A stretch of DNA of 46,000 nt from Symbiodinium natans (Eukaryota; Sar; Dinophyceae; Suessiales; Symbiodiniaceae). The notes beneath the pieces are model-generated. The model ran no database searches and was not told the origin of the DNA. It worked only from the letters and a program-made list of their open reading frames with translations. The translations under genes and the position numbers were made by a program. The stretch spans positions 1 to 46,000 of the forward strand of contig CAJNDS010002770.1 in NCBI GenBank assembly GCA_905221605.1, in the 5' to 3' direction. Shown piece after piece: positions 45,391-46,000 of the stretch (within the stretch, counting starts at the first letter, position 1; the number at the start of each line of letters is the position of its first letter).

Positions 45391-46000
45391 TAAGGTGGGA
45401 CCCTTGTAATAAGGGACCTTTGGGGTCATTTAGGGGCGACTTAGGTACACAGGGACTATGTAAGGTATATGTGGGGCTATGTATGGGTTATACAGGGGAA
45501 GAAGACTCATGGTCCCTTCGCGGGGCTGGTTACCCCTCCTTGAGGAATCATCGCAGGGCAGGTGGTAGTAAATGTGATGAGAGTAGTAGGCATGTGTCCG
45601 CGAAGCCACTCCACCCGAAGCCCTAAACCCTGTGAACCTTCAAAACCCTGAACCCTATTTACCCTCAAATCCCAATCAACCCTGTAAAGCCTCCAAATTA
45701 CAAACCCCAAGCCCGAAACTTGATAAACCCTAAAACCTAAACCCGGACCCCTCAGAGGTTTCCCTAGGTGTACTTCCGATGTGGCCCTTATAATGTTGTA
45801 CCCTCTTTACTGTGTGCCCCCCCCCCCCTTCCAGAACAGTCGAAGCTGGTTTTGGCCCTGTTTACACGGTCCGCGGGTTTTATACGGTTTTAACAGGCAG
45901 GAGTTTCTCTATAAGTTTTAAAGGGACAGCGATGCCCGACAATTGATGTGAAAGGCGCGCCGCGCGGAATTTTCTTACAACACCCGGACGATTTGACCTT
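45391..46000. other. Unassigned end of window
   Basis: Degenerate heptamers at about 45620-45745 and a poly-C at 45817-45828. I see no exon I can support. Confidence 0.35.

Noticed and set aside
1-46000. CRISPR array or bacterial operon
   Set aside because: Regular repeats are telomere-type heptamers or satellites without unique spacers, and genes are split by introns.

Overview
The window looks like dinoflagellate nuclear DNA. The evidence is (TTTAGGG)n telomere-type repeats scattered in both orientations, introns with GT, GC or GA donors followed by an AG acceptor and a G, short exons split by look-alike mobile introns, and an intact LINE with an unusual domain order. I cannot fix the genus from sequence alone.

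Layout. 1-6400 is repeat territory: CCCGGG-centred palindromes, a TTTAGGG array, a CCCATCATC repeat, a roughly 5 kb satellite of 200-240 bp units that flips orientation near 5388, and (CTA)n and (AT)n microsatellites. 6.9-13.1 kb holds short minus-strand exons separated by introns rich in TTTAGGG/CCCTAAA. Six of these exons (9825-11349) belong to one unrecognised gene; five exon-exon steps were examined and four can be joined in frame. 13.2-21.6 kb is a LINE on the minus strand with two long uninterrupted ORFs and no telomere-type arrays inside. 21.7-46 kb returns to the exon/array pattern. It includes an FkbM-type methyltransferase gene (six exons joined in frame, 23660-25786), a complete secreted CAP/SCP-domain gene (six exons joined in frame, 29890-32294), a PAN/Apple-like exon, a phosphoglycerate-mutase-like exon, and many unassigned candidate exons. 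Low-complexity tracts are common, notably a 1 kb TCC-rich stretch at 43.2-44.2 kb. Nearly all recognisable coding, including the LINE, is on the minus strand, so the window behaves like one unidirectional gene cluster.

The most interesting system is how introns are built. A roughly 100-115 bp element with terminal inverted repeats CTTGGTAGCCCAGT...ACTGGGCTACCAAG sits exactly where coding is interrupted. It is flanked by a duplication of about 4 bp beginning GT, GC or GA. The left copy of the duplication supplies the donor, the inverted-repeat end supplies the AG acceptor, and the right copy supplies the G after the acceptor. Removing the stretch from the left duplication to the AG restores the reading frame in every confidently joined case. 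Many of these introns also carry, or are mostly made of, telomere-type heptamer arrays, so telomeric repeat appears to be colonising the mobile introns. Exon joins were worked out by eye and have not been checked against transcripts.
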